Virus record (IMG/VR): IMGVR_UViG_3300042924_002458
Coordinates: 1-40,049 of that record
Reading direction: 5' to 3' (one strand)
DNA length: 40,049 nucleotides
Source of the DNA: a virus
Shown: positions 7,557-12,593 of the stretch, piece after piece
Numbering within the stretch: position 1 is the first letter of the stretch
How the letters are laid out: every line of letters begins with the position of its first letter
Program-made: the position numbers and the translations under genes
Notes under the pieces: generated by a model
Told to the model about the DNA's origin: nothing
The model's database searches: none
Seen by the model: only the letters and a program-made list of their open reading frames with translations

Positions 7557-7582
7557 AGAACTGTCACAGCGGGACGGCAGGT

Positions 7583-7606
7583 GCCCCGTGGGCGGTGCAT
7601 ACTTAG
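7583..7606 (+). promoter_or_regulatory. Shared early motif, copy 2
   Basis: GCC-N5-GGC-N6-TACTTAG, with the same spacing as at 4804 and 11670. CATACT (7598-7603) is a candidate -10. It lies in the 102-bp gap after the zinc-ribbon gene and 52 bp before the ATG at 7659, and would drive the long micro-gene operon. Confidence 0.5.
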
Positions 7607-7612
7607 GGGACC

Positions 7613-7651
7613 GGAGGCGATCAGTCCTCCACTCGGCAGCCCAGAGGCTGC
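7613..7651 (+). other. Structured leader with two stem-loops
   Basis: Between the candidate promoter and the gene at 7659 are two hairpins: GGAGG/CCTCC (7613-7617 with 7626-7630) and GCAGCC-CAGA-GGCTGC (7636-7651), a perfect 6-bp stem with a 4-base loop that ends 7 bases before the ATG. There is no clear Shine-Dalgarno site. The leader could tune translation of the first micro-gene. Confidence 0.4.
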
Positions 7652-7658
7652 GCTGAAC

Positions 7659-7832
7659 ATGCAGGATCAGATCATTGCCCTGATCGCTCAGTTCAACGCT
7701 GAGGCTCATGACATCGCTCAGGAGCTGCGCGGCAGCCTGCCTCACAAGGATCCGGGCCGTTACTTGGAGCTGAGCCGTCGTCACGGCGAGCTGCTGCGCT
7801 GGATCGAGTCCTGCCGAGGGCATCTGGCCTGA
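7659..7832 (+). CDS. Small helical protein, 57 aa
   Basis: First gene of the micro-gene operon. The product is acidic to neutral and predicted all-helical, with two helices (IIALIAQFNAEAHDIAQELRG and GRYLELSRRHGELLRWIES, each given within about 20 residues). No family is recognised. The start has no Shine-Dalgarno match and lies just after a hairpin. A longer open frame runs upstream to 7581 but covers the candidate promoter, so I reject it. Confidence 0.6.
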   Translation: MQDQIIALIAQFNAEAHDIAQELRGSLPHKDPGRYLELSRRHGELLRWIESCRGHLA

Positions 7833-7844
7833 GCCTCCGGGCTC
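7831..7844 (+). repeat. Short hairpin with TCCG loop
   Basis: GAGCC-TCCG-GGCTC is a perfect 5-bp stem with a UNCG-type tetraloop, just after the stop of the 57-aa gene and 16 bases before the next ATG. It could stabilise or separate the messages, or weaken read-through. Confidence 0.35.
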
Positions 7845-7860
7845 CCACACCACTCCACCC

Positions 7861-8055
7861 ATGCTCACCACCACCCTTCTGGTGATCTGGAAGCTGCTCC
7901 TGCCGCTGCTGGTTGTGGTCGCAGTGATCGACTGGCTCACCGCCTCTGACGATCGCCGTGTTCGCATCCTGCGCCGCACTGGTCTCAGTCAGCTGCAGAT
8001 CGCCACCCGCCTCAACATCACCCGTTACCGAGTCCGCCGGGCGCTCGCATCATGA
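7861..8055 (+). CDS. Membrane-anchored helix-turn-helix protein
   Basis: This 64-aa protein has one N-terminal membrane segment (residues about 4-26, LLVIWKLLLPLLVVVAVIDW) followed directly by a basic C-terminal helix-turn-helix: RILRRTGLSQLQIATRLNI and TRYRVRRAL, with the typical G-L-S-x-x-x-I-A pattern of resolvase or LuxR-type HTH units. The HTH would face the cytoplasm. I recall similar short proteins in cyanobacterial genomes. The start lacks a Shine-Dalgarno site and follows TCCACCC, as does the gene at 11871. Confidence 0.65.
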   Translation: MLTTTLLVIWKLLLPLLVVVAVIDWLTASDDRRVRILRRTGLSQLQIATRLNITRYRVRRALAS

Positions 8056-8180
8056 TCAACCGCATCAACAACACCATCTGCTTTCTGATCGCCGCGGCCG
8101 TGTTCGCGATGATCGGCCTCGATGCCAGCAACCAGCCTGGCATGACCCACAGCGGCACGCAGCTGGAGGTGCGCAAGTGA
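8052..8180 (+). CDS. Small single-pass membrane protein, 42 aa
   Basis: Starts in an ATGA overlap with the HTH gene and ends in a GTGA overlap with the next. One hydrophobic segment (residues about 9-24) is followed by a short polar tail. It could be membrane-anchored or secreted. No family recognised; coupling supports it. Confidence 0.5.
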   Translation: MINRINNTICFLIAAAVFAMIGLDASNQPGMTHSGTQLEVRK

Positions 8181-8353
8181 CCCGCCCACGCCGTTTCTAC
8201 TTCCAGATCAAGTCCGCCAACATCATCGAGTGCATCACGGCTCACAGCTTCACCGAGGCCAAGCACAAGGCCGCAAGCGAATGGCTGCCGTGGTGGGACC
8301 AGATCGAATGGCTCAACCCTGAAACCGTCACCGACCCGTCCATTCATGCCTGA
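8177..8353 (+). CDS. Small basic protein, 58 aa
   Basis: GTG start at 8177 overlapping the previous stop (GTGA). The product has a basic beta-like N-terminus (RPRRFYFQI), a helix (FTEAKHKAASEWL) and a Trp-rich end (WWDQIEWLNPE). The order strand-helix-strand and the spacing of Glu/Lys/Ala and Trp recall the next gene product, so the two may be distant relatives. Function unknown. Confidence 0.55.
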   Translation: MTRPRRFYFQIKSANIIECITAHSFTEAKHKAASEWLPWWDQIEWLNPETVTDPSIHA

Positions 8354-8588
8354 GATCACTGGAGCGATGCTGCCCTTCATCTGGGCAGAGGATCCATCAC
8401 CAGCGAAGCTGGGCGATGGCATCAGCCGGCCGAAGCCCGGCAGCCGCACTCGCGAATACAAGCTGATCGTCTACCCGACCGGCGCCAGGCCGCTGACGTG
8501 GATCACACGCGCGGAGACCAAACGGCACGCGATTCGCTACGCGCAGAACCGCTGGCCGGGTGCTGACGTGGAGGCGCTTCCTGAATGA
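8346..8588 (+). CDS. Small protein, 80 aa
   Basis: Overlaps the previous gene by 8 bp and the next by 4 bp. Basic middle (KPGSRTREYKLIVYP), then a helix with TRAETKRHAIRYAQNRWPG and an acidic end ADVEALPE. The C-terminal half is laid out like the product of 8177-8353. No known domain recognised. Confidence 0.55.
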   Translation: MPEITGAMLPFIWAEDPSPAKLGDGISRPKPGSRTREYKLIVYPTGARPLTWITRAETKRHAIRYAQNRWPGADVEALPE

Positions 8589-8791
8589 CTGGCAGTACCG
8601 CCCTCTGGATCATCGCTGGCATCTTTTCGTGCCTGATTTTCACCTTCAACGAGCGCCATTGGATCAGAGGCATGGAACTTGTAGATGCAATGTTGCTGTT
8701 GATGTTTTACACTTTCTTTGTCATTATAGGCCCGCTAGGCTTGACTATGCTTTTGATCGCACAACTAATTGTTTTTCTTTCAAATCTATGA
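8585..8791 (+). CDS. Membrane protein, 68 aa, AT-rich gene
   Basis: Two to three hydrophobic segments: residues about 4-20, 33-49 and 50-66, with a short charged stretch (NERHWIRG) after the first. The last 150 bases are clearly AT-richer than neighbouring genes and contain T-rich codons (gtttttctttcaaatcta). That suggests recent acquisition, though hydrophobic codons (U in the second position) also lower GC. It is coupled to both neighbours by ATGA overlaps. It could be a membrane-active accessory protein; no family recognised. Confidence 0.6.
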   Translation: MTGSTALWIIAGIFSCLIFTFNERHWIRGMELVDAMLLLMFYTFFVIIGPLGLTMLLIAQLIVFLSNL

Positions 8792-8970
8792 CTGAACCTC
8801 TCTCCCCCGCCGCGCAGGCGGTGTTAGATGCCGCCGGCTCCGCATTTGACCAAGCCGGAACAACTCGCCAAGGCATTGCCGCCGCCCTGCTAGCTGCTGC
8901 TGTGTACTGCACACGCGAACGACGCATCTTGATGACCATCGCCGCCGAGCTGGAGGGTGCCGATGCCTGA
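8788..8970 (+). CDS. Small Ala-rich helical protein, 60 aa
   Basis: ATG at 8788 overlaps the previous stop (ATGA). The product is acidic and Ala-rich, with predicted helices in SPAAQAVLDAAGSAFDQ and RQGIAAALLAAAVY. It has the flavour of short phage proteins with a 'SPAAQAVLDAA' start that I cannot assign further. The longer upstream frame overlaps the membrane protein gene and is rejected. Confidence 0.6.
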   Translation: MTEPLSPAAQAVLDAAGSAFDQAGTTRQGIAAALLAAAVYCTRERRILMTIAAELEGADA

Positions 8971-9082
8971 CGCCCTGCTAGCCCTCGCCCTGCTGCTCGC
9001 CCTCGGCGCAGCGGTTGAGCTGTGCATCAAGGCGGCCTTCGTGCGCCTGCTGCCGTTGCTGCTGAGGTTGGGACATGACTGA
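8963..9082 (+). CDS. Hydrophobic mini-protein, 39 aa
   Basis: Overlaps both neighbours by 8 bp. Nearly all of the product is hydrophobic helix (ALLALALLLALGAAVEL, then FVRLLPLLLRLG), so it is a candidate single-pass or amphipathic membrane peptide. It is real only if the strict gene packing holds. Confidence 0.45.
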   Translation: MPDALLALALLLALGAAVELCIKAAFVRLLPLLLRLGHD

Positions 9083-9275
9083 CCCCATCCGCGCCAAGCT
9101 GGAAGCGCTGATCACCGACAGCGGCACCTACCGTCAAGGCCAGCAGGATGAACGCCAGCGCCTGCGCAGCTTGATTGATGTTCGCATCGACCAGTTGCGT
9201 GGTGTCGTCGGCATCCGCAACCGGGAGCAGATGTGCGCTGAGCTGCTCCAACTTCGCCAGTTGATTGACCCATGA
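9075..9275 (+). CDS. Small helical protein, 66 aa
   Basis: Charged, all-helical product with heptad-like leucines (RSLIDVRIDQLRGVVGI, AELLQLRQLI), so a coiled coil is possible. It ends in ATGA with the next gene. No family recognised. Confidence 0.55.
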   Translation: MTDPIRAKLEALITDSGTYRQGQQDERQRLRSLIDVRIDQLRGVVGIRNREQMCAELLQLRQLIDP

Positions 9276-9541
9276 ACCACCGCATCAGGATCGACCAGCA
9301 GCGCGCCGACATGATGGAGGCGCTCTACCAACGCAGCGGCCGCACCTGCTGCACCTACACCGGGTTGTGGGAGGAGTTTGCGCTGGAGATGGCCGCCAAC
9401 TTCCGCGACACCTACTACCCGGAACTGCTTGATCGGGTGTGCGCCGCGATGGATGCCACCGGCTCGGTGATGACGCAGAAGCAGGCGCAGCAGGCAATCG
9501 AGGTGTGCCGCCAGCAGCTGCTCGGGGAGCGTTGGCGGTGA
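9272..9541 (+). CDS. Hypothetical protein, 89 aa
   Basis: Starts in an ATGA overlap and ends in a GTGA overlap. Contains a CC pair (GRTCCTYTG, residues 23-31) and several helices; cysteines at 26, 27, 57 and 79 are too scattered for an obvious zinc site. Function unknown. Confidence 0.6.
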   Translation: MNHRIRIDQQRADMMEALYQRSGRTCCTYTGLWEEFALEMAANFRDTYYPELLDRVCAAMDATGSVMTQKQAQQAIEVCRQQLLGERWR

Positions 9542-9828
9542 ACTACAAGGGAGTCTGCGCCGCACTGGTGGAGCGGCTGGCTGAGTTCGTGCCAGCCGAT
9601 GACCCGATGCTGTTGGAGGCGAAGAAGATCGTCGCCCATCAGCCGCCGCAGTTTGAGAAAGGCGCGAAGAACAAGTCGGCAGTGTTGACACCTGAGATGG
9701 TGCGTGAGCTGCGCCGGCTCCGTCGTGAAGGCTGGAGCTACGGCCGGCTGGCGATCAGGTTCGGCATCAGCAGCCGTCACGCCTGCCGAATTGCAAGCAA
9801 CAAAGCCTGGAGCTGGATGGATGACTGA
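9538..9828 (+). CDS. Helix-turn-helix protein, 96 aa
   Basis: GTG start at 9538 fits the GTGA overlap. The last 45 residues form a resolvase/transposase-type HTH: LTPEMVRELRRLRREGWSYG (given in part) followed by LAIRFGISSRHACRIASNKAW. The N-terminal half is helical and acidic and may mediate oligomerisation. Likely a DNA-binding regulator of early or middle genes; the target is unknown. Confidence 0.65.
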   Translation: MNYKGVCAALVERLAEFVPADDPMLLEAKKIVAHQPPQFEKGAKNKSAVLTPEMVRELRRLRREGWSYGRLAIRFGISSRHACRIASNKAWSWMDD

Positions 9829-10051
9829 CCCGATCAACCCAGACCACTACAAACAGGGCAGCATCGAGTGCATTGAAGCAATCGAGGCTGCTCTGACGCC
9901 TGAGGAGTTCCGCGGCTACTGCAAAGGCAACGTGATCAAGTACACCTGGCGCGAGCGCCACAAAGGCGGCGGTGAGTCACTCGCCAAAGCGCTGTGGTAT
10001 CTCCGCCGACTTCTCGCCAAACTGGAGCCATGTTCTACCTCGCAGGGCTGA
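9821..10051 (+). CDS. DUF3310 family protein
   Basis: This 76-aa protein carries the DUF3310 pattern: NPDHYKQGSIECIEAIEA at the N-terminus, GYCKGNVIKYTWRERHKGG in the middle and ALWYLRRL at the end. The family is widespread in phages, often near nucleotide or replication genes, and its function is not established. The ATG at 9821 overlaps the HTH gene by 8 bp; the next gene begins inside this one. Confidence 0.85.
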   Translation: MTDPINPDHYKQGSIECIEAIEAALTPEEFRGYCKGNVIKYTWRERHKGGGESLAKALWYLRRLLAKLEPCSTSQG

Positions 10052-10260
10052 ATCTGATCGAGCGGCTGGCGCTGTGGATCCTGTGCCGCAGCCCGCGCAC
10101 CAGCTTGGTAGTGGTGAAAGAGCACGCCTGGCCGTCGGTGTTTGTCGCCAGCGATCCGCGCGATCCGGTGGCGGCGCACGTCACCAACGGCGAGGTCGAG
10201 CCGCTTTCAATGCAGCTTGAGCGGTTGTACCACCAGCCCGCCTACGGGGAGGAGGAATGA
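10030..10260 (+). CDS. Hypothetical protein, 76 aa
   Basis: ATG at 10030 (MFYLAGL) lies within the DUF3310 gene. One short hydrophobic stretch (FYLAGLNLIERLALWILC) may be a membrane-associated helix, followed by a beta-like polar region. It ends in ATGA with the next gene. No family recognised. Confidence 0.55.
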   Translation: MFYLAGLNLIERLALWILCRSPRTSLVVVKEHAWPSVFVASDPRDPVAAHVTNGEVEPLSMQLERLYHQPAYGEEE

Positions 10261-10592
10261 TCAGCCTGCACGCCGGCCGCCTGCTGCTGGTGTGCAGCCG
10301 CTCCAGCCGCACGTGGCACGCGCGTGTGGTGCTTGGGCCGAAGCCTGAATACCAGCTTGAGGCCGACACCAGTACCTCAAAGCTCTATGAGGCGCTGCAA
10401 CGTGCGCAGGTGATCTACCAGGAGGCGGTGGCCAGCATCCGGCCAGCCGACAGCCAGCGCATGTGCTGGGACTGCATCCAATGGGATCCGCGGTGCAACT
10501 GCTGCGAGCTGGGCATCCCAGAGTGCCGGCGCAGCGGCGGCCGGTTCGCGCCACGATGCGAGATGTTCCAGCCATGCCGCGCGAATGGGTGA
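10257..10592 (+). CDS. Cys-rich small protein, possible zinc binder
   Basis: 111 aa. The N-terminal 60 residues are mixed beta/helix. The C-terminal part holds eight cysteines in a short span (CWDC, CNCC, ECRR, RCEMFQPC), ordered like a zinc-binding knuckle pair. Similar Cys-rich ends occur in phage proteins of unknown role. Overlaps the next gene by 19 bp. Confidence 0.6.
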   Translation: MISLHAGRLLLVCSRSSRTWHARVVLGPKPEYQLEADTSTSKLYEALQRAQVIYQEAVASIRPADSQRMCWDCIQWDPRCNCCELGIPECRRSGGRFAPRCEMFQPCRANG

Positions 10593-10765
10593 CAGCCACG
10601 CGCGAGCCGTGGTGTGTGCTGATCCACCAGGCCGTAATGGCGATCGACCGGCACAACAGTCTGTTCTTTCAGACAGGCGACCGTTGGCATCTGCTGCAAG
10701 CTGAACGGCTGCGGCAGTATGTGATCGAGCTGAAGGACTGGATCAGCAGCCATGAGCGAGCCTGA
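10574..10765 (+). CDS. Small helical protein, 63 aa
   Basis: ATG at 10574 inside the Cys-rich gene. Trp-rich, mostly helical (WCVLIHQAVMAIDRHN and QAERLRQYVIELKDWISSH). No family recognised. A longer frame upstream from 10463 duplicates the Cys-rich gene in another frame and is rejected. Confidence 0.55.
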   Translation: MPREWVTATREPWCVLIHQAVMAIDRHNSLFFQTGDRWHLLQAERLRQYVIELKDWISSHERA

Positions 10766-10925
10766 AGTGATCAGCCGGCTCGATCGCGACGGCGGCTACA
10801 TCGAGACGCTTGAGCCTGCTGGTGGCGGCGAGCTGTACTACAGGAGCTGCGCGAGCGGTTACTGCCGGTACAGCTCGGACCTGTGGCAGGCGGAGTTATA
10901 CCTGACCCACCTACTAGCGCGATGA
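10752..10925 (+). CDS. Hypothetical protein, 57 aa
   Basis: Overlaps the previous gene by 14 bp and the next by 4 bp. Tyr/Gly-rich product with two cysteines (C33, C38) and a likely beta structure in GGYIETLEPAGGGELYYR. It resembles short domains that other proteins use as repeats (DGGYIETL). No function known. Confidence 0.5.
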   Translation: MSEPEVISRLDRDGGYIETLEPAGGGELYYRSCASGYCRYSSDLWQAELYLTHLLAR

Positions 10926-11011
10926 CCCTCTCTGAAGCGTTCTACCTGATCGGGATGTACTGGCTGATCTGCGGCTTGGTGCTCTGCATCTGCAAGCGGA
11001 TCCTGCCGTGA
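10922..11011 (+). CDS. Single-pass membrane micro-protein, 29 aa
   Basis: Starts in an ATGA overlap. The product is one hydrophobic helix (AFYLIGMYWLICGLVLCICK) with a basic end KRILP. This is the last gene of the micro-gene operon. Confidence 0.45.
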   Translation: MTLSEAFYLIGMYWLICGLVLCICKRILP

Positions 11012-11107
11012 AAAGGGTGGCCGGTGATGGTGGCTCGCGCGCCTAACCCACCTCACCGCTGCCGGCCTGCAACGGACGCCCAATGCTGGAAGCAATGGAC
11101 CGTCAGC
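11012..11107. terminator. Convergent gap with an imperfect stem-loop
   Basis: Between the plus micro-gene operon and the minus HNH operon. GGTGATGGTGG (11023-11033) pairs with CCACCTCACC (11048-11057) with one bulged T and a 14-base loop. No T-run follows on either strand, so a terminator role is only suggested by position. Confidence 0.3.
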
Positions 11108-11413
11108 TTAACCCTCACCGGCGACCCAGCGCGCGATTGCCCATTCGCGAACAGCGGACCAGAACGGCTGGGCGCGATACCAGTCGATCCAGGGTTTGTG
11201 GCCCTTCTGGCTGTTGCACATGAGGCAACAGCTGACGAGGTTCTCGCGCACGGTCAGGCCGCCGTGCACCTTGGGGATGACATGATCGAGGGTCGGGCTG
11301 CGGCCGAGCGGATCGCCGCAGTAGGCACACTCGTAGTTCCAGGCGAGGTGGATCTGATCGCGCGCGGAGCGGCGTGTGACCAGGCGGGTCTCGTCAATGT
11401 GGTGCTGATCCAC
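11108..11413 (-). CDS. HNH endonuclease
   Basis: This 101-aa HNH nuclease has C29-x2-C32 (CAYCG), the catalytic D43-H44 (LDHVIPKVHGG), H50, N58 in RENLVSCC, and C63-x2-C66-N67 (CLMCNSQKG). Zinc would be bound by the two CxxC pairs. Stand-alone HNH proteins in phages can be homing endonucleases or help packaging; in cos phages HNH proteins next to terminase assist cleavage. Here it lies far from the terminase, in the accessory region, so a homing or host-DNA-directed role is as likely. It overlaps the upstream 61-aa gene by 20 bp. Confidence 0.88.
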   Translation of the reverse strand: MDQHHIDETRLVTRRSARDQIHLAWNYECAYCGDPLGRSPTLDHVIPKVHGGLTVRENLVSCCLMCNSQKGHKPWIDWYRAQPFWSAVREWAIARWVAGEG

Positions 11414-11579
11414 TGAGGTCGGCTGGCAGGGGAACGGCGTGGACTTCGAGGTCCAGGAGGTCGTCGTCGTTGCGGATGAACTCAGCGATCTGGCTGTAGA
11501 TGTCTGCGGGCAGCTCCTCGGGGTCGGTGTCGGAGCGGATGATCAGCTTGGCGCTGATCTCCACGATGTAAGCCCGCAT
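11394..11579 (-). CDS. Small acidic protein, 61 aa
   Basis: ATG at 11579 gives MRAYIVEISAKLIIRSD..., a beta-strand pattern followed by an acidic helix (PADIYSQIAEFIRNDDD) and a final strand (LEVHAVPLP). It precedes and overlaps the HNH gene. The compact alpha/beta plan recalls short phage proteins of unknown role. The longer open frame from 11708 would run through the regulatory gap and is rejected. Confidence 0.55.
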   Translation of the reverse strand: MRAYIVEISAKLIIRSDTDPEELPADIYSQIAEFIRNDDDLLDLEVHAVPLPADLSGSAPH

Positions 11580-11634
11580 GGGAGCGGCCCGGCTTGGCCA
11601 ACGGTAGCGGGTGCGACGGGTGCGCCCCGTGTGA

Positions 11635-11665
11635 CACCTTGCAAAGGTGCCCCGCATCCGGGGCA
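11635..11665. promoter_or_regulatory. Two adjacent dyads in a divergent control region
   Basis: CACCTT-GCA-AAGGTG (11635-11649) is a perfect 6+6 dyad. It touches TGCCCCG-CATC-CGGGGCA (11648-11665), a perfect 7-bp stem with a 4-base loop. Both lie in the 137-bp gap between the minus HNH operon and the plus genes at 11717. They look like an operator plus a hairpin controlling one or both directions. Confidence 0.45.
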
Positions 11666-11669
11666 GGAT

Positions 11670-11693
11670 GCCCTGTTGGCGGGGTATAGTTAG
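11670..11693 (+). promoter_or_regulatory. Shared early motif, copy 3
   Basis: GCC-N5-GGC-N6-TAGTTAG with the same spacing as at 4804 and 7583. TATAGT (11685-11690) is a good -10 match. The ATG at 11717 follows 23 bp after the motif. No -35 hexamer is evident, so an activator or a non-standard sigma factor may be needed. Confidence 0.55.
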
Positions 11694-11716
11694 GACATCG
11701 ACAGCCACCCACTCCG

Positions 11717-11848
11717 ATGCTCACCACCTACCAGCGCGAAACCCTTACCGCCCTCTACGCTTCCCTCGACTACCTCACCTGCAACGATCTGCCCGGCCAA
11801 GCCGAGATCCAAGCTGCAATCCAAGCCATCGAAAAGCAGGCCGCCTGA
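11717..11848 (+). CDS. Small protein, 43 aa
   Basis: Too short for routine gene calls. The product MLTTYQRETLTALYASLDYL... is a helical pair: ETLTALYASLDYLTC and QAEIQAAIQAIEKQA. It lies directly after motif copy 3 and before the 67-aa gene, as the 57-aa gene at 7659 lies after copy 2. No family recognised. Confidence 0.5.
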   Translation: MLTTYQRETLTALYASLDYLTCNDLPGQAEIQAAIQAIEKQAA

Positions 11849-11870
11849 GCGGCCCTCCTACCATCCACCC

Positions 11871-12074
11871 ATGACCTACATCCTCCGCATCGGACCGTGG
11901 CACGTCGGGCCATTCCCGACCCACATCGCGGCCCAGCATTTCGCCGAGACGCACGGGTGCGACGACTACACCCTGGTCCCGCTTGATGACCCTGCAGAGG
12001 CGCCTGGCCGGATCCACCGCCTGCGCATGGCGGAGCTGAAGCACCCGATGGCGCAGTCTGCGCTGGTGGGCTAG
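11871..12074 (+). CDS. Small protein, 67 aa
   Basis: Product MTYILRIGPWHVGPFPTHIAAQHFAETHGCDDYTLVPLDDP... reads as strand-helix-strand, a compact fold seen in several cyanophage-type small proteins. The start follows TCCACCC without a Shine-Dalgarno site, like 7861. It converges with the dCTP deaminase gene with a 4-bp overlap. Confidence 0.6.
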   Translation: MTYILRIGPWHVGPFPTHIAAQHFAETHGCDDYTLVPLDDPAEAPGRIHRLRMAELKHPMAQSALVG

Positions 12075-12586
12075 CCCTTGCTGGCGGTTACGGCCGCGTC
12101 CTGGTTGTAGCGGCCGGTGACCGCATAGCTGCGCGCCGGAATGCCCTCCATCTTGTGGAAGACCATCTGCCCGATCTTCATGCCGGGCCACAGCGCGATC
12201 GGGTGCATCCGCCGCGCGTTCTGCAGCTCCAGCGTCAGCCGGCTGCCATGCCACCCTGGATCGCAGTAGCCGGCCAGCAGGTGCTCCAGGCCCTCGCGGG
12301 CGCGGCTGGACTTGAGCACGAACTGCGCGGCGATCGAATCCGGCAGGTTGAAGATCTCGCGGGTCTCCGCCAGGCAGAACTCACCCGGCTGCAGCCAGTA
12401 GGGATCCTCGGCCGTGTGGCCGCTGATGCCATGGATCTGCAGCTCGGGGCTCTCAGCCACCTCGATCATGATCCGATCGCCCAGCAGCACGTCGATGCTG
12501 GCCGGGTTCACCAGTTCAGGATCGAACGGCAGCACCATCGCGTGCTTCTTGCACAGGTGGTGGATCTCGTAGTCGGGGAGAGGCAC
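12071..12586 (-). CDS. dcd: dCTP deaminase
   Basis: This 171-aa enzyme deaminates dCTP to dUTP, feeding dTTP synthesis for phage DNA. It carries NPASIDVLLG (27-36), the active-site segment KSSRAREG (92-99), GYCDPGWHG (106-114) and the catalytic E120 in RLTLELQNA, followed by PGMKIGQMVF (134-143). I chose GTG at 12586: it falls 7 bp after the lysin stop, and no ATG gives a full N-terminus without overlapping the lysin deeply. It is slightly shorter than the bacterial enzyme (about 190 aa) at the C-terminus. It is the last gene of the long minus operon, which would make it late-expressed unless it has its own promoter. Confidence 0.9.
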   Translation of the reverse strand: MPLPDYEIHHLCKKHAMVLPFDPELVNPASIDVLLGDRIMIEVAESPELQIHGISGHTAEDPYWLQPGEFCLAETREIFNLPDSIAAQFVLKSSRAREGLEHLLAGYCDPGWHGSRLTLELQNARRMHPIALWPGMKIGQMVFHKMEGIPARSYAVTGRYNQDAAVTASKG

Positions 12587-12593
12587 GCGGTCG

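Noticed and set aside
7293-7979. Upstream part of a long minus-strand open frame through the zinc-ribbon and 57-aa genes
   Set aside because: It runs antisense to better-supported coupled genes and reads as Arg/Ser/Pro-rich shadow sequence; only the last 67 codons look real.
11024-11416. 130-aa plus-strand open frame
   Set aside because: Antisense to the HNH gene; its first 28 codons lie in the convergent gap and show no coding pattern.
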